This document shows positions 51,755-60,869 of a stretch of DNA of 64,000 nucleotides, in pieces; within the stretch, counting starts at the first letter, position 1, and each line of letters opens with the position of its first letter. The notes under the pieces were generated by a model. The model was given only the letters and a program-made list of their open reading frames with translations. It searched no databases and was not told the DNA's origin. The position numbers were made by a program, and so were the translations under genes. This DNA is from Candidatus Phaeomarinobacter ectocarpi (GTDB taxonomy: Bacteria > Pseudomonadota > Alphaproteobacteria > CGMCC-115125): assembly GCF_000689395.1 (NCBI RefSeq), contig NZ_HG966617.1, positions 287,521 through 351,520 of the forward strand, written 5' to 3'.

Positions 51755-52399
51755 TTAGTTCGCAGGTGTGGAAGGCGTCATCGCCTCTTCGGCGCTGTCA
51801 GCTGCTTCTTCTGCAGCGTCTTCAACCGCGTCCGCAGCGTCCTTGGCACCTTCAGCCATGGCGTCGCCTGCTTCTGAAGCCGCATCTGCTGCATCGCCAG
51901 CTGTTGCTTCGGCAGCATCAGTTGCGTCACTTGCGGCATCTGATGTTGCTTCTGCTGCGTCTTCCGCAGTTTCAGCAGCAGCTTCGGTGGCGTCGTCAAC
52001 TGCATCAGAGGTTGCATCAGCTGCATCTTCTGCGGCGGACTCAGTCGCATCAACTGCATCTGAGGTTGCCTCGGACGCATCGTCCGCAGCTGACTCTGCT
52101 GCGCCACTTACGCTGTCGACAGCATCATTGACGGCCTCGGCTGTGGCGTCTGCTGCATCACTTGCGGCTTCCACGGTTGCATCAGCAGCATCGCTTGCAG
52201 CTTCCATTGTGGCGTCCGCAGCATCGGATGCTGCATCAGCGGCACTTTCTGCTGCGCCAGTTACGGCATCGGTTGCGCTTTCCATGGCATCGCCAAGCGC
52301 GTTGCCTGCACCTTCTTCATCACCAGTGCCTGAGTCGCAAGCGGCAAGGCCCAGTGCAAGGGCAGCGGCTGCTGTCAAAGTAAGAGTCTGTTTGATCAT
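51755..52399 (-). CDS. Ala/Asp-rich repeat lipoprotein, LEA-like
   Basis: 214 aa. The lipobox is GLAAC (Cys21). Nearly the whole mature part is built from degenerate 11-residue repeats of the type AASDAADATxE (for example EAASDAADATV, EAASDAADATA), rich in Ala, Asp, Glu, Ser and Thr with almost no Lys or bulky residues. Eleven-residue repeats are typical of group 3 LEA proteins and apolipoprotein-like amphipathic helices. A lipid-anchored, disordered-to-helical envelope protein protecting against drying or salt is possible, but unproven. It has its own terminator. Confidence 0.8.
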   Translation of the reverse strand: MIKQTLTLTAAAALALGLAACDSGTGDEEGAGNALGDAMESATDAVTGAAESAADAASDAADATMEAASDAADATVEAASDAADATAEAVNDAVDSVSGAAESAADDASEATSDAVDATESAAEDAADATSDAVDDATEAAAETAEDAAEATSDAASDATDAAEATAGDAADAASEAGDAMAEGAKDAADAVEDAAEEAADSAEEAMTPSTPAN

Positions 52400-52462
52400 G
52401 CATATAAACCCCGGCTCTCTTTATGGGATTTCCCCTTGTATGAAAGCCGCGGCCCCCTGTTT

Positions 52463-52493
52463 CAAATAAATACGCGCCGTAACACTTACGGCG
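52463..52493 (-). terminator. Intrinsic terminator overlapping the quinone reductase stop codon
   Basis: CGCCGTAA-CAC-TTACGGCG (52475-52493) is a perfect 8-bp stem. On the minus strand it is followed by CGTATTTATTTG. The TAA stop of the upstream minus-strand gene lies inside the stem. Confidence 0.75.
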
Positions 52494-53460
52494 TAACCAC
52501 CACTTTGCCGATGACGCGCCTGTCACGCAACTGACACATCGCCTCGGCAGCCTGATTCAGTGAAAAAGTGGCGTAAACATATGGCCGAATTGTGCCCGCA
52601 GCCGCCATTTCGTCAATTGCAGCAATGTTTTGGGCCCCTTTGGCCGGGTCGCGGCGGCCATATTCGCCCGCCCGGACACCCACCACCGAAAACCCCTTGA
52701 TGAGCGGCATATTGACAGAAACATCCGGAATCCGACCACTGGCAAATCCAATCACAAGCAATCGACCACCCCAGGCTATGCAGCGGACGCTTTCGTCAAA
52801 CACGTCTCCACCCACCGGGTCATAGATAACGTCAGCGCCCTGACCATTGGTCAGTTCCTTCACCTTGTCCTTGAAGCCGTCATTTACATTGATGACGTGG
52901 TCAGCCCCACGGGCCTTGAGAACATCGAGCTTCTCCTGAGAACTTGCCGTCGCGATGACCGTTGCGCCCATCTGCTTGCCCAGATCTACCGCCGCCATGC
53001 CCACGCCACCGGCAGCACCATGCACCAGCAGGGTTTCACCAGCTTCGAGGTGACCCCGACGCACCAAGGATACATAGGCTGTGAGATAGGCCGTGGTGTA
53101 TCCCGCGGCTTCTTCATAGGACATGGCCGCAGGCATTGGCCGACAGCTACTCGCCTGCGTGTTCGCCATTTCCGCCATGCCGCCTGTCCGAAGACCGGCA
53201 ACCACCTTGTTACCGACGCTGAACGTGTCGACACCGGGGCCAACAGCCACAACGTCCCCGGCAGCTTCCATACCCGGTGTAAACGGCATTGGTGGCTTGA
53301 ACTGGTATTTCCCCTGCACCATCAGCAGATCGGGAAAATTGACTGCACACGCACGAATGCGGATTTGAATTTCGCCATCGCCGGGTGTCGGAAGATCAAT
53401 GTCTTCAATGACGACGTCAGTAATGTCTTCTGACAGCGCGTTGACCCGCACAGCCTTCAT
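52486..53460 (-). CDS. Zinc-independent quinone oxidoreductase (MDR family)
   Basis: 324 aa. GroES-like N-terminal half with CAVNFPDLLMVQGKYQF, and a Rossmann half with the nucleotide loop VHGAAGGVGMAAVDLGK (about 145-160). Structural zinc cysteines are absent, as in the QOR/NADPH2:quinone reductase group. Reduces quinones or enoyl-type double bonds with NADPH. Last gene in a minus-strand run with the esterase 42 bp upstream. Confidence 0.92.
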   Translation of the reverse strand: MKAVRVNALSEDITDVVIEDIDLPTPGDGEIQIRIRACAVNFPDLLMVQGKYQFKPPMPFTPGMEAAGDVVAVGPGVDTFSVGNKVVAGLRTGGMAEMANTQASSCRPMPAAMSYEEAAGYTTAYLTAYVSLVRRGHLEAGETLLVHGAAGGVGMAAVDLGKQMGATVIATASSQEKLDVLKARGADHVINVNDGFKDKVKELTNGQGADVIYDPVGGDVFDESVRCIAWGGRLLVIGFASGRIPDVSVNMPLIKGFSVVGVRAGEYGRRDPAKGAQNIAAIDEMAAAGTIRPYVYATFSLNQAAEAMCQLRDRRVIGKVVVTP

Positions 53461-53502
53461 AGCAGTACCTCACATAAACAGAGTTGCTCGAAATCCGGTT
53501 GG

Positions 53503-54525
53503 CTAAAGCGCAGCGGCAATATCGCCGGTGATTTCCAGATTTACGTCCTTGGCGCGTTTGGAGACACCGCTCATGGCTGTGAAGCCATGGGGAAGGTCTC
53601 CGTACTCGCGGAAAGTGACCTGCACACCAGCTTCTTCAAGTCGCCGCGCGTAAGCTTCGCCCTGATCGCGCAGCGGGTCAAAACCAGCGGTATAAACCAG
53701 CGCCCTGGGCAACCCGCTCAGGTCATCAACCAGGCCCGGACTTGCCATCGGATCTGTCTTGTCGCCGCCTTCGGGCATGTAGAGGCTCTCAAACCAGCGC
53801 ATGGTTTCAGTGTTGAGAGGCGCACAGTCTCCACAGCTTTGCATGGAGCCACCCTCATCGGTCATGTCCACCCATGGATAAATCAGCACTTGCAGGAACG
53901 GTCCGGTCTCACCCCGGCGCTTTATCTCCTGCGCCACGATGGTCGCCAGATGCCCACCGGCACTGTCACCGCCAACGGCGATACGGTCTGCAGAACCGGA
54001 AAACTGGGCGGCATTGTCACGCACCCATTTGAAGGCCGCAATCGCATCTTCCGCCGCTGCGGGGAACACGTGCTCCGGTGCCATCCGGTAATCGACAGAG
54101 ATGACTCCTGCGCCGGTTTCAGCGGCAATCAGTGAACAGAAGTGGTCGCACGTATCAAGATCGCCGATGACACAGCCGCCCATGTGAAAATACACCATGA
54201 GGGCATCGTTGGTTTTGCCGTTGATAGGCCAGTAGTGCCGCGCACGCAGGCTCCCGCCGGGACCGGGAATGGAAAGATCGGTTACGCCCACATCCTTGGA
54301 GCGCGGCGCATTCATCATCGCGAAACCTTCGCGCGTCGCCGCGCGACCCTCGGCAACCGGCAATGTGTGGACGCCAGGACCCTTGCCAGCTTGTGATGTC
54401 AGAAATCCGACACCGGGGTCTATCTCGCGGCCATCAACGCTGAGCACCGCACCTTTTGACATGGATCGCAATATGCCGGCCGGCAGGCGCATCATCGTAC
54501 GCGCAATAAATTGTTGAGCGCTCAT
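53503..54525 (-). CDS. HSL-family alpha/beta hydrolase (esterase)
   Basis: 340 aa esterase of the hormone-sensitive lipase (family IV) type. The oxyanion motif reads HMGG instead of HGGG (YFHMGGCVIGD). The nucleophile is in GGDSAGGHLA, Asp in GFDPLRDQG and His in LPHGFTAM. ATG 54525 has GGAAGGAAG upstream. Family members hydrolyse short-chain esters or lactones. Its position behind an FMO and next to a TetR gene suggests it could hydrolyse an ester made by oxidation of a ketone (inference). Confidence 0.92.
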   Translation of the reverse strand: MSAQQFIARTMMRLPAGILRSMSKGAVLSVDGREIDPGVGFLTSQAGKGPGVHTLPVAEGRAATREGFAMMNAPRSKDVGVTDLSIPGPGGSLRARHYWPINGKTNDALMVYFHMGGCVIGDLDTCDHFCSLIAAETGAGVISVDYRMAPEHVFPAAAEDAIAAFKWVRDNAAQFSGSADRIAVGGDSAGGHLATIVAQEIKRRGETGPFLQVLIYPWVDMTDEGGSMQSCGDCAPLNTETMRWFESLYMPEGGDKTDPMASPGLVDDLSGLPRALVYTAGFDPLRDQGEAYARRLEEAGVQVTFREYGDLPHGFTAMSGVSKRAKDVNLEITGDIAAAL

Positions 54526-54565
54526 GAGCACTTCCTTCCAAAGTCAGATTTCAATTGCGGAGATA

Positions 54566-55168
54566 CTAGTCGGAATCTTCAAGCCGTGGCAGGGCATTTA
54601 CGCCGCCAAGAAAGAGCTTGGTTGCAAATTCCGCTGCGGCGGCTGAGTCAAATGGCTCGCGCGCCTGCATCCGGTCACCCACCTCAAAAGCGATACCCAC
54701 AAAAGCCGCGGTGAGATATTCCGGATCGACCTTTGGCAGAACACCCTGAGATATGGCGCGGTCGATATCGAGACGCAGCTCGTCAAAGACGGCAACAACT
54801 TCCGGCGTATCCATGCGCACCCGCATGGAGCCCGATTTGCGCCGGATGATCCGGTGCATCTGCTCGTCCTGCTCCAGATAATCGAAGTAGGCGCGGAAAC
54901 TGGCTGAGATGAATTCTTCAAAGCTGGCCGCACGGATACGCTCAGCCCGGATGCGCGGACGCATGCGCAGGGCGCTGGCATCCATCATCGCTTGAAACAC
55001 TTCATCCTTGGATTTGAAGTAATTGTAGAACGTGCCGGACGCGAGGCCGGTGCGGCGAATAATGTCCCGGACCGTGGTCTCGCCATAGCCCAGCTCCGCA
55101 AAAACCAGCCGGGCAGCATCCAGGATGGCCTGCCGATTCTCCACTTTTGTCCGCTCGCGCTTCCCCAT
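54566..55168 (-). CDS. TetR-family transcriptional regulator
   Basis: 200 aa from ATG 55168. TetR helix-turn-helix: NRQAILDAARLVFAELGYGE then TVRDIIRRTGLASGTFYNYF. The C-terminal ligand domain has no recognisable specificity. Frames to GTG 55237 and TTG 55300 would add a Ser-rich, non-conserved leader, and no candidate has a strong ribosome site, so the start is uncertain. A 10-bp palindrome at 55301-55310 may be its operator. Confidence 0.88.
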   Translation of the reverse strand: MGKRERTKVENRQAILDAARLVFAELGYGETTVRDIIRRTGLASGTFYNYFKSKDEVFQAMMDASALRMRPRIRAERIRAASFEEFISASFRAYFDYLEQDEQMHRIIRRKSGSMRVRMDTPEVVAVFDELRLDIDRAISQGVLPKVDPEYLTAAFVGIAFEVGDRMQAREPFDSAAAAEFATKLFLGGVNALPRLEDSD

Positions 55169-55300
55169 GGCTGAGGAAGACGACGTGGAAGAATTCTGAG
55201 TGCCGAGCGGTTTTTCGGCTGTTTTGATGGTCGTACTCACGAAATTTGCGGCTTTCCAGGGCGTATCGGCAAAGGCTGCGAAATGCGCACGACCAGACAA

Positions 55301-55310
55301 ACAATATTGT
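55301..55310. promoter_or_regulatory. Palindrome upstream of the TetR gene
   Basis: ACAATATTGT is a perfect 10-bp palindrome in the 247-bp gap between the FMO and TetR genes. It is AT-rich in a GC-rich background and well placed for a TetR operator or promoter element. The short length makes chance possible. Confidence 0.4.
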
Positions 55311-55415
55311 CAGTAGGCGCAGCATTCCGGCTGCGCGCCCTTATGCAGTCTAGCCCGCCCCAAGGCCAGCTTCAATTTGAGTAATCGGGGTAAAGGCGCG
55401 GAATCCCTAAACTGG

Positions 55416-56825
55416 TTACTCCGCTGCAACGCTGCCAACGTGTTGCGCGCGGGCCGGCACGGGAAGGCCAGGCTTGGATTTGGCACGCTTGGCACCGCGT
55501 TTGATCTCGCGTTCCATGTCCCAGATGTACTTGTTGAAATCCAGTTGCATCGTATGGCGGGCGGATTCATAGAAATGACCGGTATACATGTCCTCGTCAG
55601 CCTTGATGACCTCTTTCATCTGCGCGTCGTCAGGGAGCGCGTATTTCCCCGTCAGATAGGCGCCGACAAGCTTCATCTGCTGCTCGGCAAAGTTCACAAG
55701 CGTGGGCAATGGTTGCGCCAGTGCCATGAAAAAGAGATTGGGTATGCCCGGTGAGAACACCCTCTTGTAAAGCGGGACGTGGTTGTTCTCGACCTTGATG
55801 ACCGTCTCATCCATAAACGGAAACGAGACGTTGTAGCCGGTGGCGTATATCACAACGTCGATCTCTTCGCGGCTGCCATCCTCAAACTCGATGACGTTGC
55901 CATCAAAGCGCTTGATATTGGGTTTGGATTCAATGTCACCGCACCCGACGCGCGTCAAAAATTCTCCGGATACGGACGGATGCGCTTCCAGTGGCTCATG
56001 GTCAGGCTTGGGCAGGCCATAGTCTTCCATGTTGCCGACAAGCCTTTTGATCATGCGCTTGCCAATGGCCCTTTGAACAGACAGTGGAATCCATGCAGGC
56101 ATCGCGCCTTTGTCTGCGACCTTGCCATTGATGTATTTCGGCATGACCCAGACGCCCCGACGCGCCGCGACATAGAGCTTTTTCGCAATCGGCTTCTGCG
56201 ACAGTTCAGACGAGATATCCATCGCGCTGTTACCCATGCCGACAATGACAATGCGTTTGCCCCGCATGTCGTGTGGTTCAAAGGGTGTCAGATAGGAGTG
56301 GGCGTGCATCTGAACGCCCGTAAAGGTGTTCATGCCTTCATATTCAGGCCAGCGCGGATCCCAGTGGTGCCCGTTGCAGACAAACACAGCATCGTAAGTC
56401 AGGGTCTCGGACGACGGTCCACCGGTTGCGGAGCGATCAACCGTGACATGCCACAGCCCTGCATCATCCCGCGTGACATGAGTCACCGCCGTATTGAAGC
56501 TGATTTTTTCCCGCAGGCCGAAGTGGTCCACATAGTCGTTGAAGTAGTCAAAGATCTGGCTGTGATGGGGAAAGTCGGGGAATGTCGGCGGGATCGGAAA
56601 GTCCTCAAACGACATGCGGTTCTTGGACGTATCGATGTGGAGCGACTCGTAACAGGCCGACATGCCGTTCTTGTTCTTGTAGGCCCAGTTGCCACCGACC
56701 ACGTCCGACATTTCAAAGCAATCAAACGGAATGCCCCGGTCCTGAAGAGCCTTGGCAGTTGTAAAGCCGGAACACCCGGCACCGATGATGCAGCATTTGG
56801 GAAGCGCAGAATTTGTCTCGGACAT
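55416..56825 (-). CDS. Flavin-containing monooxygenase
   Basis: 469 aa. FAD-binding GAGCSG (about 14-19), NADPH-binding GMGNSA (about 200), and the fingerprint FTGVQMHAHSY, which follows FxGxxxHxxxY of class B FMOs rather than the FxGxxxHxxxW of Baeyer-Villiger enzymes. The C-terminal ATGYNVSFPF motif is present. Oxidises soft nucleophiles, and some members act on ketones. ATG 56825 lies 6 nt after AGGAA; an ATG at 56831 is too close to it. Confidence 0.93.
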   Translation of the reverse strand: MSETNSALPKCCIIGAGCSGFTTAKALQDRGIPFDCFEMSDVVGGNWAYKNKNGMSACYESLHIDTSKNRMSFEDFPIPPTFPDFPHHSQIFDYFNDYVDHFGLREKISFNTAVTHVTRDDAGLWHVTVDRSATGGPSSETLTYDAVFVCNGHHWDPRWPEYEGMNTFTGVQMHAHSYLTPFEPHDMRGKRIVIVGMGNSAMDISSELSQKPIAKKLYVAARRGVWVMPKYINGKVADKGAMPAWIPLSVQRAIGKRMIKRLVGNMEDYGLPKPDHEPLEAHPSVSGEFLTRVGCGDIESKPNIKRFDGNVIEFEDGSREEIDVVIYATGYNVSFPFMDETVIKVENNHVPLYKRVFSPGIPNLFFMALAQPLPTLVNFAEQQMKLVGAYLTGKYALPDDAQMKEVIKADEDMYTGHFYESARHTMQLDFNKYIWDMEREIKRGAKRAKSKPGLPVPARAQHVGSVAAE

Positions 56826-56883
56826 GGTCATTTCCTGTTTCGGGTGCCTGGTGTAGTGCCTCGAATGATCCTGAGTGCGATGC

Positions 56884-57720
56884 CTAGCGGCCTTGGAAGT
56901 TGCCGCTGCGCCGTTCAATGAAGGACTGCACGCCCTCGGCGGCGTCTTCCGTATTGGCCAGTTTGGCCTGCACTGCATCCAGCTGCGCAAAGGCGGCGGC
57001 TTCGCCCTCCTCGATGAACGTCATCGATGATCGCTTGGTTTCCTGGATCGCCAGCGGCGCAAGTTTGGAGATGCGATTGGCCAGCTCGATGGCCCGTGTC
57101 ACCTGCGTGCCTGGCTCGACCACTTCCTGCACAATGCCGATGCGCAATGCTTCATCAGCCCCGAATTCTTCATCGCACAGCAGCAGGTGATACATACCGT
57201 TGCCCCAGCCGCAGCGCTCTATAAAGCGGATGGTGCCGCCACCAGCAGCCATAAGGCCCCGGCGTGGTTCAAGCTGGGCAAAGCGGGTGTCTTTGGACGC
57301 AATCACGATGTCGGTCGCCAGCATCATCTCAATGCCGGCCGTGTAGCAGATGCCCTGAACAGCGGTGATCACGGGTTTCGAGCATTTTTTCTTGAGCGCA
57401 AAAGGGTCCACACGGCGTGCGCCTGCTTCGTTGGCCCCACTGGCGCCGTCCTTCATTCCTTCAGCAAACTTGGTCAACTCAAGGCCAGCAGTGAAGTGTT
57501 TCCCGAAGGAGTGCAGCACACCAACACGCAGCTCAGGATCGGTATCCAACTGGGTGTAAGCATCCGCGAGTTCCGAGAACATCTTTGGCGTCAGGCCGTT
57601 GTACTTTTCCGGCCGATCAATCCCCATAAGCAGGACATGGCCCTGCCGCGTCAGCGTGATACGGCCATCCGGCTCCGCGCCCGCATCACGGTCTGAAACC
57701 GGTAGATCGACCTGTGCCAT
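56884..57720 (-). CDS. Enoyl-CoA hydratase/isomerase family protein
   Basis: 278 aa crotonase fold. Oxyanion-hole segments GKHFTAGLEL (about 80-89) and ICYTAGIEMMLA, with the region around QLEPRRGLMAAGGG where catalytic Glu residues are usual. Its exact reaction (hydration, isomerisation or other crotonase chemistry) cannot be read. ATG 57720 follows AGGGGAG with 8-nt spacing. First gene of the minus-strand catabolic run, divergent from two thioesterase genes. Confidence 0.9.
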   Translation of the reverse strand: MAQVDLPVSDRDAGAEPDGRITLTRQGHVLLMGIDRPEKYNGLTPKMFSELADAYTQLDTDPELRVGVLHSFGKHFTAGLELTKFAEGMKDGASGANEAGARRVDPFALKKKCSKPVITAVQGICYTAGIEMMLATDIVIASKDTRFAQLEPRRGLMAAGGGTIRFIERCGWGNGMYHLLLCDEEFGADEALRIGIVQEVVEPGTQVTRAIELANRISKLAPLAIQETKRSSMTFIEEGEAAAFAQLDAVQAKLANTEDAAEGVQSFIERRSGNFQGR

Positions 57721-57851
57721 GGTCTGCACTCCCCTGAGAAACATCGTTTTTCTGCTTTAGAAGGAGTCATACCGCTGAAAATAGACTCAAGTCTAGTTTC
57801 TATGCGCCTGTCGTTCAGAGCTTGCCCGTTCAGCGCTGGGAGGCCATACCG

Positions 57852-58388
57852 GTGTCCATGAGCAAAGACCCGGAAAACGAAGCAGCGCGACGCAATGAAG
57901 CGCTCAAAGGCATGCTGATTAATCACGTGCCACATGCCCGCGCCATCGGCCTTGAAATCGTGTCCGCCGAAAAAGCCCGCGCGCGCCTGAGAGTCCCCTA
58001 TGCGCCATTCCTGGTTGGCAATCCGGACACCGGCGTGATCCATGGCGGCGTTATCACTACCATGCTGGACAATGCCTGCGGTGTCGCCACCCAGATGGCC
58101 CTTGGCGAGCCAACGGCCATTGCCACGCTTGACTTGCGCATTGACTACATGCGCCCGGCGGCTCCCAAACAGGACATTCAGTGCGAAGCGCATTGTTTCA
58201 AGCTGACAAAGTCCGTCGCCTTTGTGCGCGGCACGGCCTTTCATGAAGACATCGACGATCCCATCGCAACCTGCATGAGTGCATTCATGCTCGCTGCCAA
58301 CCGCGCCGCGCCGCCCTCTTCAGGCATGCGCGAAAAGGTGCTTGGTGAAATGGATCGTCTGTCCGCCAGCGATCGGGGGGAGGGGTAG
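57852..58388 (+). CDS. PaaI-type hotdog thioesterase
   Basis: 178 aa single hotdog domain. GVIHGGVITTMLDNACGVA (about 68-86) is the PaaI/YigI-like motif with the catalytic Asp on the central helix. Cleaves acyl-CoA thioesters in the cytoplasm. The start GTG 57852 has GGGAGG eight bases upstream, and ATG 57858 is an alternative. Followed at 4 bp by a second hotdog gene; the pair may act as a heteromer or with different chain lengths. Confidence 0.9.
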   Translation: MSMSKDPENEAARRNEALKGMLINHVPHARAIGLEIVSAEKARARLRVPYAPFLVGNPDTGVIHGGVITTMLDNACGVATQMALGEPTAIATLDLRIDYMRPAAPKQDIQCEAHCFKLTKSVAFVRGTAFHEDIDDPIATCMSAFMLAANRAAPPSSGMREKVLGEMDRLSASDRGEG

Positions 58389-58392
58389 AGAC

Positions 58393-58866
58393 ATGCGTGA
58401 TCTCGAACACATCTCCCAGGGGCGCGACATCAACGAAGTGATGGCAACCATCCCCTATGTGGCTTTTCTCGGCATCACGTTTGAGAAGGTTGGTGACGAA
58501 CTTCTTGGCAAGCTGACATTCAAGCAGGACCTGATTGGCAATCCGTCCTTGCCGGCGTTGCACGGGGGCGTCATTGGCGGCTTCCTGGAAACGGCAGCAA
58601 TCGTGCAGGTCGCCCGCGAAAGCAAAATTAGCGTCCTTCCCAAGACAATCGACATCACGATTGATTATCTGCGCTCTGGCCGACCGCTGGATACCTATGC
58701 CCGTGCCACGATCACGAAGCATGGCCGTCGCGTGGCCAATGTTCAGGTCATTGCCTGGCAGGACGATCCCGAAAAGCCCATAGCGGCTGCACATGGACAT
58801 TTCCTGTTGGAGCCGCTTGGCGACGGCTCAGGCGACACGAATGGCGATAGCAGCATAGCCGGCTAA
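58393..58866 (+). CDS. PaaI-type hotdog thioesterase
   Basis: 157 aa. PALHGGVIGGFLETAAIVQV carries the family motif with Glu on the central helix where its neighbour has Asp, and TIDITIDYLRSGRPLDTYA is the second conserved strand. ATG 58393 is directly behind GGGGAGGGG. Tandem with the preceding thioesterase but clearly divergent from it, so not a recent duplication. Confidence 0.9.
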   Translation: MRDLEHISQGRDINEVMATIPYVAFLGITFEKVGDELLGKLTFKQDLIGNPSLPALHGGVIGGFLETAAIVQVARESKISVLPKTIDITIDYLRSGRPLDTYARATITKHGRRVANVQVIAWQDDPEKPIAAAHGHFLLEPLGDGSGDTNGDSSIAG

Positions 58867-58918
58867 GGGAACGGGGGCCCAGGAGGCTTCACCAGACTCA
58901 CATAAGGGAAACGGCCTC

Positions 58919-59521
58919 ATGGCCCATATCACGTTCTGGTTCGACTTTGCCTCGACCTATTCCTATCTCGCCGCAATGCGCGCAGCGGAGGTTGCTGCGC
59001 AACGAGGTGTTGGCGTGACGTGGCAGCCCTTTCTCCTCGGGCCGATCTTCGGCGCGCAAGGCTGGACCGATAGTCCGTTCAATATCTACGAGGCCAAGGG
59101 CAAGTACATGTGGCGGGATATGGCTCGACTGGCTGACGCCGAAGGCATACCATTCAATCGACCCGAGACGTTTCCGCAAAACTCTCTGCTTGCCGGTCGC
59201 ATCGCCTGTGTCGGTCAGGACGAAGGGTGGATCGCAGATTTTACCCGCGCCACATACACGGCGCAGTTCGGCAATGGGCAAGACATCTCTACCGCTGCAG
59301 ATCTGACCCTCATCCTCACCAGCCTTGGTCTTGATGCAGCTGATGTGCTTGCGCGCGCAACGTCTGCAGACGGCAAACTTGCTCTAAGAGCGAGCACAGA
59401 CGCAGCCATCGCAGCTGGTGTCTTCGGCGCGCCTTCCTTCACAACCCATGATGGTGAGTTGTTCTGGGGAAGTGATCGGCTGGCGGAGGCGGTGGATTGG
59501 GCCGCGACCCATGCAGTCTGA
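58919..59521 (+). CDS. 2-hydroxychromene-2-carboxylate isomerase family protein
   Basis: 200 aa DsbA/GST-kappa-like fold. FWFDFASTYSYLAA holds the conserved Ser that activates glutathione, and GVFGAPSF gives the cis-Pro near the C-terminus. In naphthalene degraders NahD isomerises 2-hydroxychromene-2-carboxylate. No other aromatic-ring genes are near, so a general glutathione-dependent isomerase role is equally likely. The stop overlaps the MATE gene start. Confidence 0.88.
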   Translation: MAHITFWFDFASTYSYLAAMRAAEVAAQRGVGVTWQPFLLGPIFGAQGWTDSPFNIYEAKGKYMWRDMARLADAEGIPFNRPETFPQNSLLAGRIACVGQDEGWIADFTRATYTAQFGNGQDISTAADLTLILTSLGLDAADVLARATSADGKLALRASTDAAIAAGVFGAPSFTTHDGELFWGSDRLAEAVDWAATHAV

Positions 59522-60860
59522 GCACTCGCCCGTCGTCGCCGAACCGAAGCCGGTTACCCACGGGCGCGTGTGGGCGGTGGCAGGTCCGATCATTGTTTCC
59601 AACTCCACCGTACCTCTTATCGGCATTGCGGATACGGCAGTGATCGGTCACCTGGGCGAAGCGGCTTTTATTGCTGCCATTGCCCTTGGTGCCATCATCT
59701 TCAGTTCCCTCTATTGGATATTCGGTTTCCTGCGCATGGGCACGACGGGTCTCGTGGCACAGGCTCTGGGCGCGCGAGACAATGCCGAAATCAGGAGTGC
59801 CATTCACCGGGCCATGCTGGTGGGCATCACTGCAGGAACGGTGTTGGCGGTGTGTCAGGTGCCCCTGTCAGCAGCCATTTTCCTGGGCTTTGAAGCCGGC
59901 CTGCAGGTCGAAGCGCTGGCGGCGGAGTATTTCTCCATTCGTATCTGGGGCGCCCCGGCCATGCTGGTGAACTTTGCCATTCTTGGTTGGTTCATCGGTC
60001 TGCAGCGGGCCGACATCGCGCTTTATCTGCAGCTCTATCTCAACCTGGCCAATGTGGCGCTTGATGTGCTGTTCGTTGTGGGCGTCGGCATGAATGTCGA
60101 TGGGGTTGCCCTGGGCACTGTCATTGCGGAATGGACAACAGTCATCGCCGGGGTGGGGCTCGTGGTCTGGCATGCGCGCCGCAGCACCGGGGCAGCATTC
60201 GCATCGGGAGACCGGGCGCGCTTGTGGAACATGGATGCCCTGCGCCGGATGCTCAGCGTCAATGGGGACATCTTCATCCGGTCAGCATTTCTCATGGCTG
60301 CCTTCATCTGGCTGACCATGCAGGGCGCCGCGCAAAGTGATGTTGTTCTTGCCGCCAACGGCGTCCTGCTGCACTTCCTCTACCTTGCAGCCCATGCATT
60401 GGACGGGTTTGCTTTCGCCAGTGAAGCGCTCGTCGGTGAAAGCAAGGGCGCGCGCAATCGTGCGCGGTTCCGGCAGGCAGCCATCCTGAGTTCCATATGG
60501 GCGGTCGCATCCGCTGTCGCGTTCGCGCTGGTATTCTGGTTGCTCGGGGCATGGTTCATCGGCCTGCTCACAAGCGTGACGGACGTCCGGGAGACCGCTA
60601 CCACATATCTCGTCTGGGCGGTTATCTCGCCGCTTGCGGCGGTGGCCAGCTATCAACTGGATGGGATTTTCGTGGGTGCAACCCGAACCGCTGACATGCG
60701 CAACATGATGGTGTTGTCATTCGCGATTTACATTGCGGCCTGGTGGGCGTTTCAACCTTGGGGCAATCACGGCCTGTGGGCGGCATTCACACTGTTCAGC
60801 GTCGCGCGCGGCATTACGCTGGGACTGCGATATCCGTCACTCGAGCGCAGCATCGCCTAG
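59511..60860 (+). CDS. MATE-family efflux transporter (DinF-like)
   Basis: 449 aa with 12 predicted helices in two MatE repeats. Family features: the opening AVAGPIIVSNSTVPLIGIAD then AVIGHLG, and the second-repeat start RRMLSVNGDIFIRSAFLMAA. Uses Na+ or H+ to export organic cations. ATG 59511 overlaps the previous gene by 11 nt; an upstream in-frame start at 59418 would overlap it further and adds no conserved residues. Confidence 0.9.
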   Translation: MQSEHSPVVAEPKPVTHGRVWAVAGPIIVSNSTVPLIGIADTAVIGHLGEAAFIAAIALGAIIFSSLYWIFGFLRMGTTGLVAQALGARDNAEIRSAIHRAMLVGITAGTVLAVCQVPLSAAIFLGFEAGLQVEALAAEYFSIRIWGAPAMLVNFAILGWFIGLQRADIALYLQLYLNLANVALDVLFVVGVGMNVDGVALGTVIAEWTTVIAGVGLVVWHARRSTGAAFASGDRARLWNMDALRRMLSVNGDIFIRSAFLMAAFIWLTMQGAAQSDVVLAANGVLLHFLYLAAHALDGFAFASEALVGESKGARNRARFRQAAILSSIWAVASAVAFALVFWLLGAWFIGLLTSVTDVRETATTYLVWAVISPLAAVASYQLDGIFVGATRTADMRNMMVLSFAIYIAAWWAFQPWGNHGLWAAFTLFSVARGITLGLRYPSLERSIA

Positions 60861-60869
60861 GACGGAACC

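Noticed and set aside
51755-52399. CRISPR array or DNA repeat element in the Ala-rich region
   Set aside because: The repetition is at the amino-acid level with a continuous reading frame, lipobox and terminator. There are no constant repeats with unique spacers.
51217-52469. Ser/Thr- and Leu/Arg/Gln-rich plus-strand ORFs over the two lipoprotein genes
   Set aside because: They are complements of low-complexity coding sequence. The minus-strand frames have lipoboxes and matching terminators, which the plus-strand frames lack.
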